Assembly (NCBI RefSeq): GCF_014250685.1
Contig: NZ_JACFAJ010000014.1
Location: 1-64,000, forward strand
Direction: 5' to 3'
Origin: Cetobacterium sp. 2A
Lineage (GTDB): Bacteria > Fusobacteriota > Fusobacteriia > Fusobacteriales > Fusobacteriaceae
DNA: 64,000 bases
Shown: piece by piece, positions 33,830 to 43,270 of the stretch
Layout: each line of letters opens with the position of its first letter
Position numbering within the stretch: position 1 is the stretch's first letter
The notes under the pieces: model-generated
Databases searched by the model: none
Told to the model about the DNA's origin: nothing
The model's input: the letters and a program-made list of their open reading frames with translations, nothing else
Program-made: the position numbers and the translations under genes

Positions 33830-35686
33830 ATGTTAGAAAATATTAAGGGGAAATTCTATGAAAATTTCTTAGATATTTTTACTATATTAATTTTACTAGT
33901 ATTTATTTTTCAAAGTTTTTATACTAAAAAGTATATTTACTTAAAATTAAATATAGTTGAATACTTAATACTAAGCGTTTTTTTGTGTATAGTAGGTTTA
34001 GTTATACTGGAAACTATAAATGAAATTTCAAAAAAATCGCTTAATTTAAATACTTCAAAATATCATTTTGAGAATGAAATGAAAGAAGAAATAAATACAA
34101 GTTATTCCATAATAGTGAAAGTCATTTGTGGATTTACAATTGCCTTAAATATTGGTGAAATAAGAATTTTATTAATTTTAACAGCAATTTTATTCTTTAG
34201 AAAAACACTTATAAAACATTTGAAAATATATACAATTAATAACTTTCTAAAAAAAAAATATGAAAGTGCTAATATTGTATTAGAGAAAAAAATATTAGAA
34301 ATAAATAATATGAATAAAAATTTAGAGAAAAAGGTTTTAGATAGAACTGAGGAGCTTAAAAATAAAAATCAAAAGTTATATCAGATAGCAAATACAGATT
34401 ATTTAACACAATTTCCAAATCGAAGAAAATTTATAAAATATTTAGATAAACTTATAGAAAAAATTGGAAATAATGATAAATTTGCACTTGTTTTTATGGA
34501 TTTAGATAGATTTAAAAGTGTGAATGATTGGTATGGACATGATATAGGGGATAAACTTTTAATTGAAGTATCTAATCGTTTAAAACTAATACTAGATGAA
34601 AATGATTTTATAGGAAGACAAGGTGGAGATGAATTTGTAATAATATTAAAAAACATAGAGAGTTTAGACGATGTAATATTTAAAGCTAATAAAATTATTA
34701 CGAATTTTCAAAAGACTTTCGAAATAGATGGAAGAAAACTTATGTCTACAGCAAGTATAGGTATTGCAATATATCCGGATGTAAGCAAGGACAGAACTGA
34801 GCTAATGAAATGCTCTGATATAGCCTTATGTAGAGCTAAAGAAGACGGGAAAAATAGATACAAAATCTACGAAAAATCTATGAAAAAAGAAAGTGATAAA
34901 AAATTAGAAATAGAGACCAACCTTCAAGAAGCATTAGAAAAAAATGAGTTCAAACTTTTTTATCAACCACAAATGGATATAGATATGAATACTATCATTG
35001 GAGTTGAAGCACTCATAAGATGGGATAGCAAAAAATTAGGGTTTATAAATCCTGGAGAATTTATCCCAATTGCTGAGGAAAATGGATCTATAATAGATAT
35101 AGGAGACTGGGTAATTAAAAAAGCATGTGAAGATATTAAATACTTAAATACAAAATATTTTAAAAATTTAAAAGTTGGAATTAATGTTTCTCCAAAACAA
35201 TTTATTGCTGGAGAGCTAGTGGAAAAAATAAAAAAAATAATAGATAACAATAATATGTTAAGCAACTGGATTGATATCGAAATAACAGAAGCTTGTGCTA
35301 TAAAAAATGAAAGTTTAGCAATAGATAATTTAAATGCTTTGAAAAAATTGGGCGTTAATATTTCAATTGACGATTTTGGAATGGGATATTCAAGTATAAG
35401 CTATCTTAGATGTTATCCAATCAATACTTTAAAAATACCTTTAGAATTAATAAGAGGCATAAATGCAAATAAACAAGACTATAAAATAGTTCAAGCTATA
35501 ATAAATATGGGAAAAAATATGAATTTAAAACTTATTGCAGAAGGAGTTGAAGAATTTAGTCAGGCTGAATTATTGGTTTATCTTGGATGCAACCAATTAC
35601 AGGGTTATTATTTTGATAGACCAATGGAGATTACAGCACTAGAAAAAAAATATTTTTCCCAACGAAGAGGGGATGAAACATTTTGA
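33830..35686 (+). CDS. Membrane GGDEF-EAL protein with both domains intact
   Basis: A 618-residue cyclic-di-GMP turnover protein. N-terminal hydrophobic segments (about residues 15-65 and 92-125) lead into a coiled-coil-like stretch (150-180), a GGDEF domain with GGDEF at 265-269, and an EAL domain with EAL at 393-395, ITE near 485, DDFG at 514-517 and the downstream Lys and EGVE motifs. All main catalytic residues of both domains are present, so it may synthesise, degrade, or switch between both. No RxxD inhibitory site is seen at the usual place. GGGGGG precedes the ATG. Its stop overlaps the next, related gene. Confidence 0.9.
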   Translation: MLENIKGKFYENFLDIFTILILLVFIFQSFYTKKYIYLKLNIVEYLILSVFLCIVGLVILETINEISKKSLNLNTSKYHFENEMKEEINTSYSIIVKVICGFTIALNIGEIRILLILTAILFFRKTLIKHLKIYTINNFLKKKYESANIVLEKKILEINNMNKNLEKKVLDRTEELKNKNQKLYQIANTDYLTQFPNRRKFIKYLDKLIEKIGNNDKFALVFMDLDRFKSVNDWYGHDIGDKLLIEVSNRLKLILDENDFIGRQGGDEFVIILKNIESLDDVIFKANKIITNFQKTFEIDGRKLMSTASIGIAIYPDVSKDRTELMKCSDIALCRAKEDGKNRYKIYEKSMKKESDKKLEIETNLQEALEKNEFKLFYQPQMDIDMNTIIGVEALIRWDSKKLGFINPGEFIPIAEENGSIIDIGDWVIKKACEDIKYLNTKYFKNLKVGINVSPKQFIAGELVEKIKKIIDNNNMLSNWIDIEITEACAIKNESLAIDNLNALKKLGVNISIDDFGMGYSSISYLRCYPINTLKIPLELIRGINANKQDYKIVQAIINMGKNMNLKLIAEGVEEFSQAELLVYLGCNQLQGYYFDRPMEITALEKKYFSQRRGDETF

Positions 35687-38031
35687 AAAAAATTAGTTAT
35701 ATAATATTTGGATATGTCTTAATATATAGTTTTATTGTTTTTTTTTATAAAGGAGAATTAAGAAGAGATACAATAGAAATATTAAGTATAACTGGATCTT
35801 TATTTATAGTGTGGGCATCCTATTTAACATACAAAAAAGCGACTGCAAGATTGATATTCTGGAAAATTTTATTTATAGGATTTTGTTTGAATTTTGTAAG
35901 TAATATTTTGCATATAGTGAGTGAAAAATTTGATATACTAGAAATAATGAATGGAAGAAATATATTGTTTCTTTTGGTTTATATTTTTATGTTATTAGCA
36001 ATATATTATTTTTTATATGAAGCGATTGGACATCTAAATATTTGTCAACTTCTAGTAGATTCCATTATAATGATTGGATTTTCTTTATCTCTAATTTCAA
36101 AATTATTTCTTAAAAAATTCGAATATAATTTTGCTTGTTTTAATTATGAAAGTAATATAATTTTGATATTTATGATTTTAAATTTTTTAATTTTAATCGG
36201 AGCATTTACAATTTATCAAATAAATATAAAAACAAAAATTTTAAAAAAGGCTTCATTAATTAGAACACTGGGATTTTTGATATATACGATATCAGATTTA
36301 GGATATACGTATACAATATTAAAGAAACAGAATATAGGAGAATGTAATCCATTGTTTGAATTTTTATGGCAGCTTGGACTAATAATAGTTGTTTTTTCAG
36401 GGTTATATGAAGTATATAATATAAAAAGAAATTTTAGAAGAAGGGTATCAATTCCAGAAAATTTAGGAATAAGATTTCCGATGGGAATGATTTTTCTATA
36501 TGTTTTGATATTGTCGTTAAACTTTAGAAATATTACAATAGTTTTTATAGCGACTTTGATAATAGTATTGAGAATATTTTTAACAAAACATGTTAATATT
36601 TATGTGACTAATGAATATCTTTATAAAAGTTATAAAGATATTGGCTATCAATTGACAAAAAAAATGGAAGAAATAAGTAATTTAAGTTTATATTTGGAGA
36701 AGATAGTATACGAAAGAAATATAGAGCTTAGTAAAAAAAATATAGAATTAAATAGATTAGCTAATATAGATTGTTTGACTAACTTACCAAATAGAAGGAA
36801 TTGTCTTAATTTTTTAGATAATTTAATTTCTACCAAAAAGTCAGATGGTGAATTTATTTTAATATTTATAGACTTAGATAGATTTAAGTCTATAAATGAT
36901 TGGTATGGGCATGATATAGGGGATAAAGTTTTGCTTGAATTTGTTAAAAGATTAAAAAATTATCTATCACCAATAGATTTTTTAGCAAGATTATCAGGAG
37001 ATGAATTTATTGTCATTATAGATAATATAGGACAAGAAAAAATAATAAAAGAAATGGCATGCCAAATTATCAAACTTTTCCAAAATCCTTTTGTTATAGG
37101 AGAGAATAAAATAATATGTACGCTAAGCATAGGGATTTCTATGTATCCAAAGAACTCTCAAGATAGGTTAGAACTTATGAAATATGGAGATATAGCCTTA
37201 AATAGTGCAAAAGAGGATGGAAAAAATAGAGCTAAAATATATAATAAAGAAATGGAAAAACAAAGTTTAAAAAATTTAGAATTAGAAAATAAAATATATA
37301 GAGCAATAGAAAAAAATGAATTTAAAATTTATTATAGACCTCAGATGAGTTTAGAGAATATGAGAATATCTAGTATTCATGCTGTGATAAGATGGAAAAA
37401 TGATGAATTAGGATTTATTTCTTCAGAAGTTTTTAACCGTATAGCAGAAGAAAGTGGTATTATAATTGAGGTAGGAGAATATATTATTGACAAGTTAGGA
37501 AAAGAAATTAAATATTTAAAAGAGAAGTATAAGGAGAAAATTACAGTTGGTATTTCTGTAAGTCCGAAACAATTTCATGCGGGAGACATAGTTGGAACTT
37601 TAAAAAAGACTATGAAAAAATATGATATAGAGGGAGAGCGCATAGAAATTGGGATTACAGAATCTTGTTCAATAAAAAATGAAGAAAAGACCTTAGAAAG
37701 ATTAAAAGAATTAAAGCATATCGGGATAACAGTAATTCTTGACAAATTTGGAATAGGATATTCTTCTTTTAATAATCTTAAAGTTTATCCATTGGATTCT
37801 ATAAAAATAAGCAAGAAACTAATAAATAATATTGAATCAAACCAAGAAGACTATAATATTTTGAAAACTGTAGTAGAAATTGGAAAAACTTTAAATTTAG
37901 ACATTATTGCAGAAGGATTAAATGATCTCAATGAGGTTAAGATATTAAAAAATCTTGGATGTGGTAAAATTGAGTTTATTCAAGAGTTAATACCATTGAA
38001 AACTTTAGAAGAAAAATATTTAAAAATATAA
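35683..38031 (+). CDS. Membrane GGDEF-EAL protein with a degenerate EAL domain
   Basis: A 782-residue paralogue of the preceding protein with a larger membrane part: about eight hydrophobic segments in residues 1-305. The GGDEF domain has SGDEF at 438-442, still compatible with activity. The EAL domain is broken: EAL is HAV (566-568), the DDFG metal motif is DKFG (687-690), and the final EGVE/QG motifs are changed. It therefore probably cannot cleave cyclic-di-GMP and may bind it or partner with the upstream protein. Start is TTG at 35683 overlapping the previous stop, 10 bases after GAGGGG. Confidence 0.87.
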   Translation: MKKISYIIFGYVLIYSFIVFFYKGELRRDTIEILSITGSLFIVWASYLTYKKATARLIFWKILFIGFCLNFVSNILHIVSEKFDILEIMNGRNILFLLVYIFMLLAIYYFLYEAIGHLNICQLLVDSIIMIGFSLSLISKLFLKKFEYNFACFNYESNIILIFMILNFLILIGAFTIYQINIKTKILKKASLIRTLGFLIYTISDLGYTYTILKKQNIGECNPLFEFLWQLGLIIVVFSGLYEVYNIKRNFRRRVSIPENLGIRFPMGMIFLYVLILSLNFRNITIVFIATLIIVLRIFLTKHVNIYVTNEYLYKSYKDIGYQLTKKMEEISNLSLYLEKIVYERNIELSKKNIELNRLANIDCLTNLPNRRNCLNFLDNLISTKKSDGEFILIFIDLDRFKSINDWYGHDIGDKVLLEFVKRLKNYLSPIDFLARLSGDEFIVIIDNIGQEKIIKEMACQIIKLFQNPFVIGENKIICTLSIGISMYPKNSQDRLELMKYGDIALNSAKEDGKNRAKIYNKEMEKQSLKNLELENKIYRAIEKNEFKIYYRPQMSLENMRISSIHAVIRWKNDELGFISSEVFNRIAEESGIIIEVGEYIIDKLGKEIKYLKEKYKEKITVGISVSPKQFHAGDIVGTLKKTMKKYDIEGERIEIGITESCSIKNEEKTLERLKELKHIGITVILDKFGIGYSSFNNLKVYPLDSIKISKKLINNIESNQEDYNILKTVVEIGKTLNLDIIAEGLNDLNEVKILKNLGCGKIEFIQELIPLKTLEEKYLKI

Positions 38032-38049
38032 AAATTAAGGGGGAAGAAA

Positions 38050-39009
38050 ATGAAAAAAAAGGTTTTATTAGGATTGTTTTTTATTTTATCGGTGATTAGT
38101 TTAACTGCACCTATTAAAGTCGGTCTTATTTTAGCTATGGGAGGATTGGGAGATAAATCTTTTAATGACTCAGCATATCTTGGATTGCTAGAGGCTAAAA
38201 GAGATTTTAATATTGAAGTAAAATATGTAGAGCCAAACTCTTGGATGGAAGATAGTTTTTATTTGGAAGAATATTCGGAGAGTGGATTTGACTTAATAAT
38301 TGCAACTTCTTACACAGCTCTTGATGCTATGGAAAGTATAAGTAAAAAATATCCAAACACAAAATACGCAATAGTAGACACTCAAGCTGAGGTAGGAAAA
38401 AATGTAGCTTCTTTGGTTTTTAATGAAGCTGAAGGTTCTTTTTTGGTTGGAGCTTTAGCAGCCCAAATGTCTAAAACTGGAAAAGTGGGATTCATAGGTG
38501 GGGTAGATATACCTTTAATAAATAATTTCAAAAATGGTTATGAACAGGGGGCTAAACATATAAATCCATTTGTAAAGGTTATGACGACATATATAGGTGG
38601 AGATGCCCCTTTTAACGATCCAATAAAAGGAAAGGAGCATGCAATTTCATTAGCTGGGCAAGAAGTTGATGTTATATATCATGCAAGTGGAAATACAGGA
38701 ACTGGAGTTTTAGAGGGAATAAGAGAAGCAAAAATTTATGGAATAGGTGTAGATTCTAATCAAGATGATGCAGTAAAGGGACAAATTTTAACTTCAATGT
38801 TAAAAAATGTTAATAACGCAGTATATAAAATAATACAAGATACCGTGGAAGGAAATTTCCGTGGGGATATTTATAATTTTGGATTAAAAGAAAATGGAGT
38901 TGGAACAACTGAATTTATATACACGAAAGAAATTATTGGAGAAGATAAAATAAAAGTAATCAATGAAATAAAATCAGATATAATATCTGGAAAGATAAAG
39001 GTGAATTAA
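38050..39009 (+). CDS. BMP-family (PnrA/TmpC-like) exported binding protein
   Basis: A 319-residue periplasmic binding protein of the basic membrane protein family, whose known members bind purine nucleosides. The signal peptide ends near LTAP (about residue 20) without the lipobox cysteine common in this family. Signatures are GGLGDKSFNDSA near residues 31-42, NEAEGSFLVGALAA near residue 125 and GIGVDSNQDDA near residue 235. No ABC permease or ATPase genes accompany it, so it is an orphan or serves a distant transporter, or signals to the cyclic-di-GMP proteins 18 bases upstream. Confidence 0.85.
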   Translation: MKKKVLLGLFFILSVISLTAPIKVGLILAMGGLGDKSFNDSAYLGLLEAKRDFNIEVKYVEPNSWMEDSFYLEEYSESGFDLIIATSYTALDAMESISKKYPNTKYAIVDTQAEVGKNVASLVFNEAEGSFLVGALAAQMSKTGKVGFIGGVDIPLINNFKNGYEQGAKHINPFVKVMTTYIGGDAPFNDPIKGKEHAISLAGQEVDVIYHASGNTGTGVLEGIREAKIYGIGVDSNQDDAVKGQILTSMLKNVNNAVYKIIQDTVEGNFRGDIYNFGLKENGVGTTEFIYTKEIIGEDKIKVINEIKSDIISGKIKVN

Positions 39010-39600
39010 GTGAAAATAACTGTAATAGTAACTCATCCAAATATTAAAGAATCTCTAGTGAATAAAAGATGGATTGAAGAATTGAAGAAAAATGAAAATA
39101 TAACTGTAAGATTTTTAGATGAACTTTATCCAGATGGAAAAATTGATATAAAAAAGGAGCAAGAATATTTAGAAAAATCAGAGAGAATAGTTTTCCAATA
39201 CCCTTTTTACTGGTATAATATGCCTGCATTAATGAGAGAATACTTCGACAAAGTTTTAGAATTTGGTTGGGCATATGGACCAAATGGTAATTCTTTACTT
39301 GAAAAAGAATTTATGGTAGCAATTTCTGTGGGAGCTCCTGAATATTCGTATCAGGGTGGTAGTTATAATAATTTTACAATTACTGAATTATTAAGACCTA
39401 TGGAAGCAGTGTCAAATGCACTTCAAATGATTTATTTACCAGCATGGAGTATTTTTGATACGCCTAGATTAACGAATGAAAAAATTGAAGAATCAGCAAA
39501 AAAATATATAGAATACATAAATAATGAAGATTTGAATCATAGAAAGTTTTTAGAAAAATTAAAAAAAGCAAATAACAAAGCAAGCTTTGTAGATTTATAA
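39010..39600 (+). CDS. NAD(P)H-dependent quinone reductase-like flavoprotein (MdaB/KefF type)
   Basis: A 196-residue flavodoxin-like oxidoreductase of the NAD(P)H dehydrogenase (quinone) family. The motifs are VTHPNIKESLVNKRW at residues 6-20, RIVFQYPFYWYNMPALMREYFDKV (residues 59-82, given here as the family core), and FGWAYGP near residue 87. It probably reduces quinones or similar electrophiles with FMN or FAD. The GTG start follows the previous stop directly with AAGGTGA upstream. It is the last gene of the GGDEF-EAL transcript before a strong terminator. Confidence 0.83.
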   Translation: MKITVIVTHPNIKESLVNKRWIEELKKNENITVRFLDELYPDGKIDIKKEQEYLEKSERIVFQYPFYWYNMPALMREYFDKVLEFGWAYGPNGNSLLEKEFMVAISVGAPEYSYQGGSYNNFTITELLRPMEAVSNALQMIYLPAWSIFDTPRLTNEKIEESAKKYIEYINNEDLNHRKFLEKLKKANNKASFVDL

Positions 39601-39615
39601 AATCTAAGATTATCT

Positions 39616-39639
39616 GGACCTCATAAGAGGTCCTTTTTT
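39616..39639 (+). terminator. Rho-independent terminator
   Basis: GGACCTC and GAGGTCC form a perfect 7-pair stem with an ATAA loop, followed by TTTTTTA. Confidence 0.92.
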
Positions 39640-39689
39640 ATTTCATCAATAATAATTTCACAACTTAAAGTGAACACTAAAAATATATA

Positions 39690-39718
39690 TTGCACATCCA
39701 ATTTAAGTATGCTATTAT
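39690..39718 (+). promoter_or_regulatory. Promoter of the ketopentose operon
   Basis: TTGCAC at 39690-39695 and TATTAT at 39713-39718 are 17 bases apart, 42 bases before the LacI-type regulator. A short AGTG-AA-CACT inverted repeat at 39669-39678 lies just upstream and could be part of an operator, but it is too short to call. Confidence 0.6.
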
Positions 39719-39759
39719 TGTGACATTAAATAAGAACAGACTTTTATCGGGGGGAAAAG

Positions 39760-40773
39760 ATGTCATATAAAACTTTAAGTGAGATATCAAAACATTTATT
39801 ATTATCTCCTTCAACAATTTCAAGAGTTATAAATGGGAAAACTAATGTTTCAACTAAAACTAGAGAAAGGGTAGAGAGAGCACTAGAAGAGTATGACTAT
39901 GTTCCGAATGTAATTGCAAGAAGTTTAAAAACTTCAACAAAATTTATTGGAGTAATATTTCCAGATATTAGAAATCCATATTTTACAGAAGTTATATTAG
40001 GTATAGAGAGCATTTTAAAAGAGAAAGGATATACAATTCTATATTTAAACACAAATAATAGAAAAGAAGAAGAGGAGAAAAGAATCCTAGAACTTCTTTC
40101 TGTAAGAGCTGAAGGGATAATTCTTCTTAGTAACTTTTGTAATGAAGAGAGTAAAGCTATTCAAATAGCAAAGAGAAATACTTACCTTGCTTCTGTAGAA
40201 AACTATATAGAAGGAATTGATAATATAACCGTTGATAATATAAAAGGAACTCAAACAGCTTTAAATTATCTATATGAAAAAGGACACACAAAGATTGGGT
40301 ACTGCGGAAATGATTTGAGTTATAGTTCTTGGCAGTTAAGATACCAAACTTATGAGACATTTATGAAAGAAAAAAATATTTATTCCAATGGTCAACACAT
40401 TTATATTGGTCAAGATTTTACAGATTTATTGGATATTAATAATTTGCCAACTGCAATTTTTACAAACAACGATATGAACGCTTTAAAAATATATAAATGG
40501 TGCCAAAATAATGGAGTTAAAATACCAGAACAACTTTCAGTAATAGGGTTTGATGATATATCTTTTGCAAAAATATTATCACCAAAACTGACAACGATTG
40601 CACAACCTGCATATGAAATTGGGCAAATAGTTTCAAGAAATATGTTTGAAAGAATAGAAAATAAAACAAAAAAAGGAACAAAAAAGATATTTATAAATCC
40701 AATTATAAAAAAAAGAGAATCTGTTTTAGATTTAAAAAATAATATTCAAGGAGAGCTAATAAATAATGAATAA
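39760..40773 (+). CDS. LacI-family transcriptional regulator
   Basis: A 337-residue regulator. An N-terminal LacI helix-turn-helix (residues 5-25, with LSPSTISRVINGK) and hinge (ARSLKTS) are followed by a periplasmic-binding-protein-like sensor domain starting IGVIFPDIRNPYF and ending in IGFDDISFAKILSPKLTTI. It is the first gene of the operon and overlaps the ABC ATPase by 8 bases, so it probably controls its own transcript in response to the imported sugar. GGGGGG precedes the ATG. The effector is unknown. Confidence 0.9.
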   Translation: MSYKTLSEISKHLLLSPSTISRVINGKTNVSTKTRERVERALEEYDYVPNVIARSLKTSTKFIGVIFPDIRNPYFTEVILGIESILKEKGYTILYLNTNNRKEEEEKRILELLSVRAEGIILLSNFCNEESKAIQIAKRNTYLASVENYIEGIDNITVDNIKGTQTALNYLYEKGHTKIGYCGNDLSYSSWQLRYQTYETFMKEKNIYSNGQHIYIGQDFTDLLDINNLPTAIFTNNDMNALKIYKWCQNNGVKIPEQLSVIGFDDISFAKILSPKLTTIAQPAYEIGQIVSRNMFERIENKTKKGTKKIFINPIIKKRESVLDLKNNIQGELINNE

Positions 40774-42256
40774 CACTTTTTTGGAAATAAAAAATATTTC
40801 AAAAACATTTCCTGGAGTTAAAGCTTTATCAGATGTAAATTTTTCAATAAAAAAAGGAGAAGTTCATGCTCTAATTGGTGAAAATGGAGCAGGGAAAAGT
40901 ACTCTTATAAAAATTTTAACAGGGGTTTATCAGGCCGATGACGGGGGCGAAATTTTCATAAATGGAAAGAAAGTAACTCTAAAAAATTCTTTAGAGTCTC
41001 TTGAAAAAGGGATAGCTGTAATCTATCAAGATTTTTCTTTATTTTTAAATTTAAGTGTTGCTGAAAATATAGGGATGGGATTAGAGGTTGAAAAGAAAAA
41101 AAAGTTTTTTGATTGGAAAAATGTCAGATCAAAGGCTAAGGAAGCTTTAGATTTAATAGACTTAGATATAGATTTAGATACTCCTGTTGGTGAGTTATCA
41201 ATTGCAAAACAACAAATGATAGCGATTGCACGTTCTTTGGTGTGCGATGCCAGCTTGATTATAATGGATGAGCCTACGGCAACTCTATCAAAAGAAGAAA
41301 CTAAAATATTATTAAGTTTAATAAAGAAAATTCAGAAGACTGGGGTAAGCATATTATTCGTAAGTCATAAATTAGAAGAGCTATTTGAAGTTGCGGATGT
41401 ATTTACAGTTTTAAGGGATGGAAATTATATAGGAACTTATCCAGCAAATCAAATAGATGAAAAAAAATTAATAACTTTAATGGTTGGACGTCAAATCTTT
41501 TTTGAAAGAAAAACAAGAAAAATAGGAGATTCAACACTTTTAGAAGTAAAGAATCTTTCTAAAAGAGGAAATTTTAAAGATATAAGTTTTTCTTTGAAAA
41601 AAGGAGAGATCCTTGGAATAACTGGAATAGTTGGAGCGGGTAGAACAGAAATGATGGAAGCCATTTACGGTGCAACATCTTATGATTCTGGAGAAATATT
41701 TATTGAAGATAAAAAAATAGTTATAAAAAACACTAAAGATGCACTAAAAAATAAAATTGCATTTGTACCAGAAGATAGAAAAAACTTAGGATTAGTTCTT
41801 AATAAAACGATAGAAGACAATATAGTTATTTCAAATCTAAAAAAAATATCTTCAAAATTTGGAAAATTAAATTTTGACTTAAAATTTAAAGAAGCAGAGA
41901 GCTGGATAGAAAAATTGGATATTAGACCAAAAGATTGTCAACTTCAAACTAAAAAGTTATCAGGAGGAAATCAACAAAAAGTCGTAATTGGAAAATGTCT
42001 TTCAACTAACCCTAAAATTCTAATAATAGATGAACCTACAAATGGTATTGATATCGGAGCTAAGACCAATATTCATGATTTATTAAGAGAATTAGCAGAT
42101 GATGGAATGGGAATAATAATGATTTCTTCAGATTTACCAGAAGTTTTAGCTGTAAGTGACCGAATCTTAGTTATGAGAAAAGGTAAAATAACTGGTGAGT
42201 TTTTAGGAGAAGAGGCAACTCAAGAGTCAATAATTAATAAAGCTATTTTAAATTAA
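40766..42256 (+). CDS. Sugar ABC transporter, double ATP-binding protein (RbsA/LsrA/AraG type)
   Basis: A 496-residue CUT2 ATPase with two ABC modules: the first with GENGAGKST near residue 35, signature LSIAKQQMIAIARSL and IIMDEPTATLS; the second with a degenerate P-loop GIVGAGRTE near residue 290, signature LSGGNQQKVVIGKCL and LIIDEPTNGID. It is a homologue of the ATPase at 18700 but clearly diverged. The start lies inside the end of the regulator gene. It energises the two permeases that follow. Confidence 0.9.
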   Translation: MNNTFLEIKNISKTFPGVKALSDVNFSIKKGEVHALIGENGAGKSTLIKILTGVYQADDGGEIFINGKKVTLKNSLESLEKGIAVIYQDFSLFLNLSVAENIGMGLEVEKKKKFFDWKNVRSKAKEALDLIDLDIDLDTPVGELSIAKQQMIAIARSLVCDASLIIMDEPTATLSKEETKILLSLIKKIQKTGVSILFVSHKLEELFEVADVFTVLRDGNYIGTYPANQIDEKKLITLMVGRQIFFERKTRKIGDSTLLEVKNLSKRGNFKDISFSLKKGEILGITGIVGAGRTEMMEAIYGATSYDSGEIFIEDKKIVIKNTKDALKNKIAFVPEDRKNLGLVLNKTIEDNIVISNLKKISSKFGKLNFDLKFKEAESWIEKLDIRPKDCQLQTKKLSGGNQQKVVIGKCLSTNPKILIIDEPTNGIDIGAKTNIHDLLRELADDGMGIIMISSDLPEVLAVSDRILVMRKGKITGEFLGEEATQESIINKAILN

Positions 42257-42278
42257 AATTAAATATTGGAGGATACGA

Positions 42279-43247
42279 ATGAAGAAGATTTTAAAGTCTA
42301 AAGAAGGGATAATACTGCTACTTATTATATTTATATCAGCTATTATAACTTTAAAAAATCCAGACTTTTTGACAACCGAGAATCTTTTAACACTTTTTAA
42401 AATAAATTCAGTTGTTGCAACAATGGCTATAGGGATGACTTTGGCAATCTTAACTGGTGGAATCGATGTATCAGTTGGTGGGAATATAGCGGTGAGTGCA
42501 ATGATAGTTGGATATTTATCAAAGATGGCTCCTAACCTTAATATATTTTTCTTGATTTTGATTGGATTTGCAATAGGAGCTTCTATTGGAAGTATAAATG
42601 GAATGTTGATATCATTTTTTAACTTTCCACCGATTGTAGTGACACTGGGAGTTTTGAGTATATTAAATGGACTTTTAATGTATTTTTCTAAAGGGAATTG
42701 GGTAAATAATCTTCCTGTTCATTATATGGAGTTTGGAAATATTAAAATTTTAGGATTACCAATACAAATATTATTGTTTCTATTTGTTGCAATTGTAATT
42801 CATATATTTTTAAAATATACAATAATTGGTAGAGGAATTTATGCTCTTGGTGGAGATGAAAATTCAGCTCAAAGAATTGGATTTAACACGAAAAAAATAA
42901 AATTTATTGTTTACATGTTATTAGGTGGAATAGTTGGAATATCATCTGTAATTCATACATCGATAGTAAAACAAGTTGATCCAACGGCCTACTCAGGAAT
43001 AGAGCTTATAGTAATTGCTGCAGTTGTATTAGGTGGAGTTAATATAAATGGTGGATATGGAACAGTGCTTGGAACAACTCTTGGGATTATACTTTTGTCT
43101 ATAATAAACAATGGAATGATAATAATGCATATTCCAGTCTTTTGGCAAAAAATTGCAACAGCATTAATTATACTATTTGCCGTAAGTATAGATATAATTC
43201 AAAGAAAAATAAAAGAAAAAAATACTTATAAAGTTGATATAGTTTAA
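42279..43247 (+). CDS. Sugar ABC transporter permease 1 (RbsC/LsrC type)
   Basis: A 322-residue inner-membrane permease with about 8-10 hydrophobic segments and CUT2 signatures: GMTLAILTGGIDVSVGGNIA near residue 53 and AAVVLGGVNINGGYGTV near residue 250. GGAGG precedes the ATG. A second permease gene follows after 23 bases, so this system probably uses a heterodimeric channel, as in the Lsr and rhamnose transporters. Confidence 0.9.
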   Translation: MKKILKSKEGIILLLIIFISAIITLKNPDFLTTENLLTLFKINSVVATMAIGMTLAILTGGIDVSVGGNIAVSAMIVGYLSKMAPNLNIFFLILIGFAIGASIGSINGMLISFFNFPPIVVTLGVLSILNGLLMYFSKGNWVNNLPVHYMEFGNIKILGLPIQILLFLFVAIVIHIFLKYTIIGRGIYALGGDENSAQRIGFNTKKIKFIVYMLLGGIVGISSVIHTSIVKQVDPTAYSGIELIVIAAVVLGGVNINGGYGTVLGTTLGIILLSIINNGMIIMHIPVFWQKIATALIILFAVSIDIIQRKIKEKNTYKVDIV

Positions 43248-43270
43248 TTTAAAGAGAGGATAAAATATAA

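Noticed and set aside
39669-39678. An operator of the LacI-type regulator
   Set aside because: AGTG-AA-CACT is only four bases per arm and lacks the usual longer symmetric LacI pattern; it could be chance.
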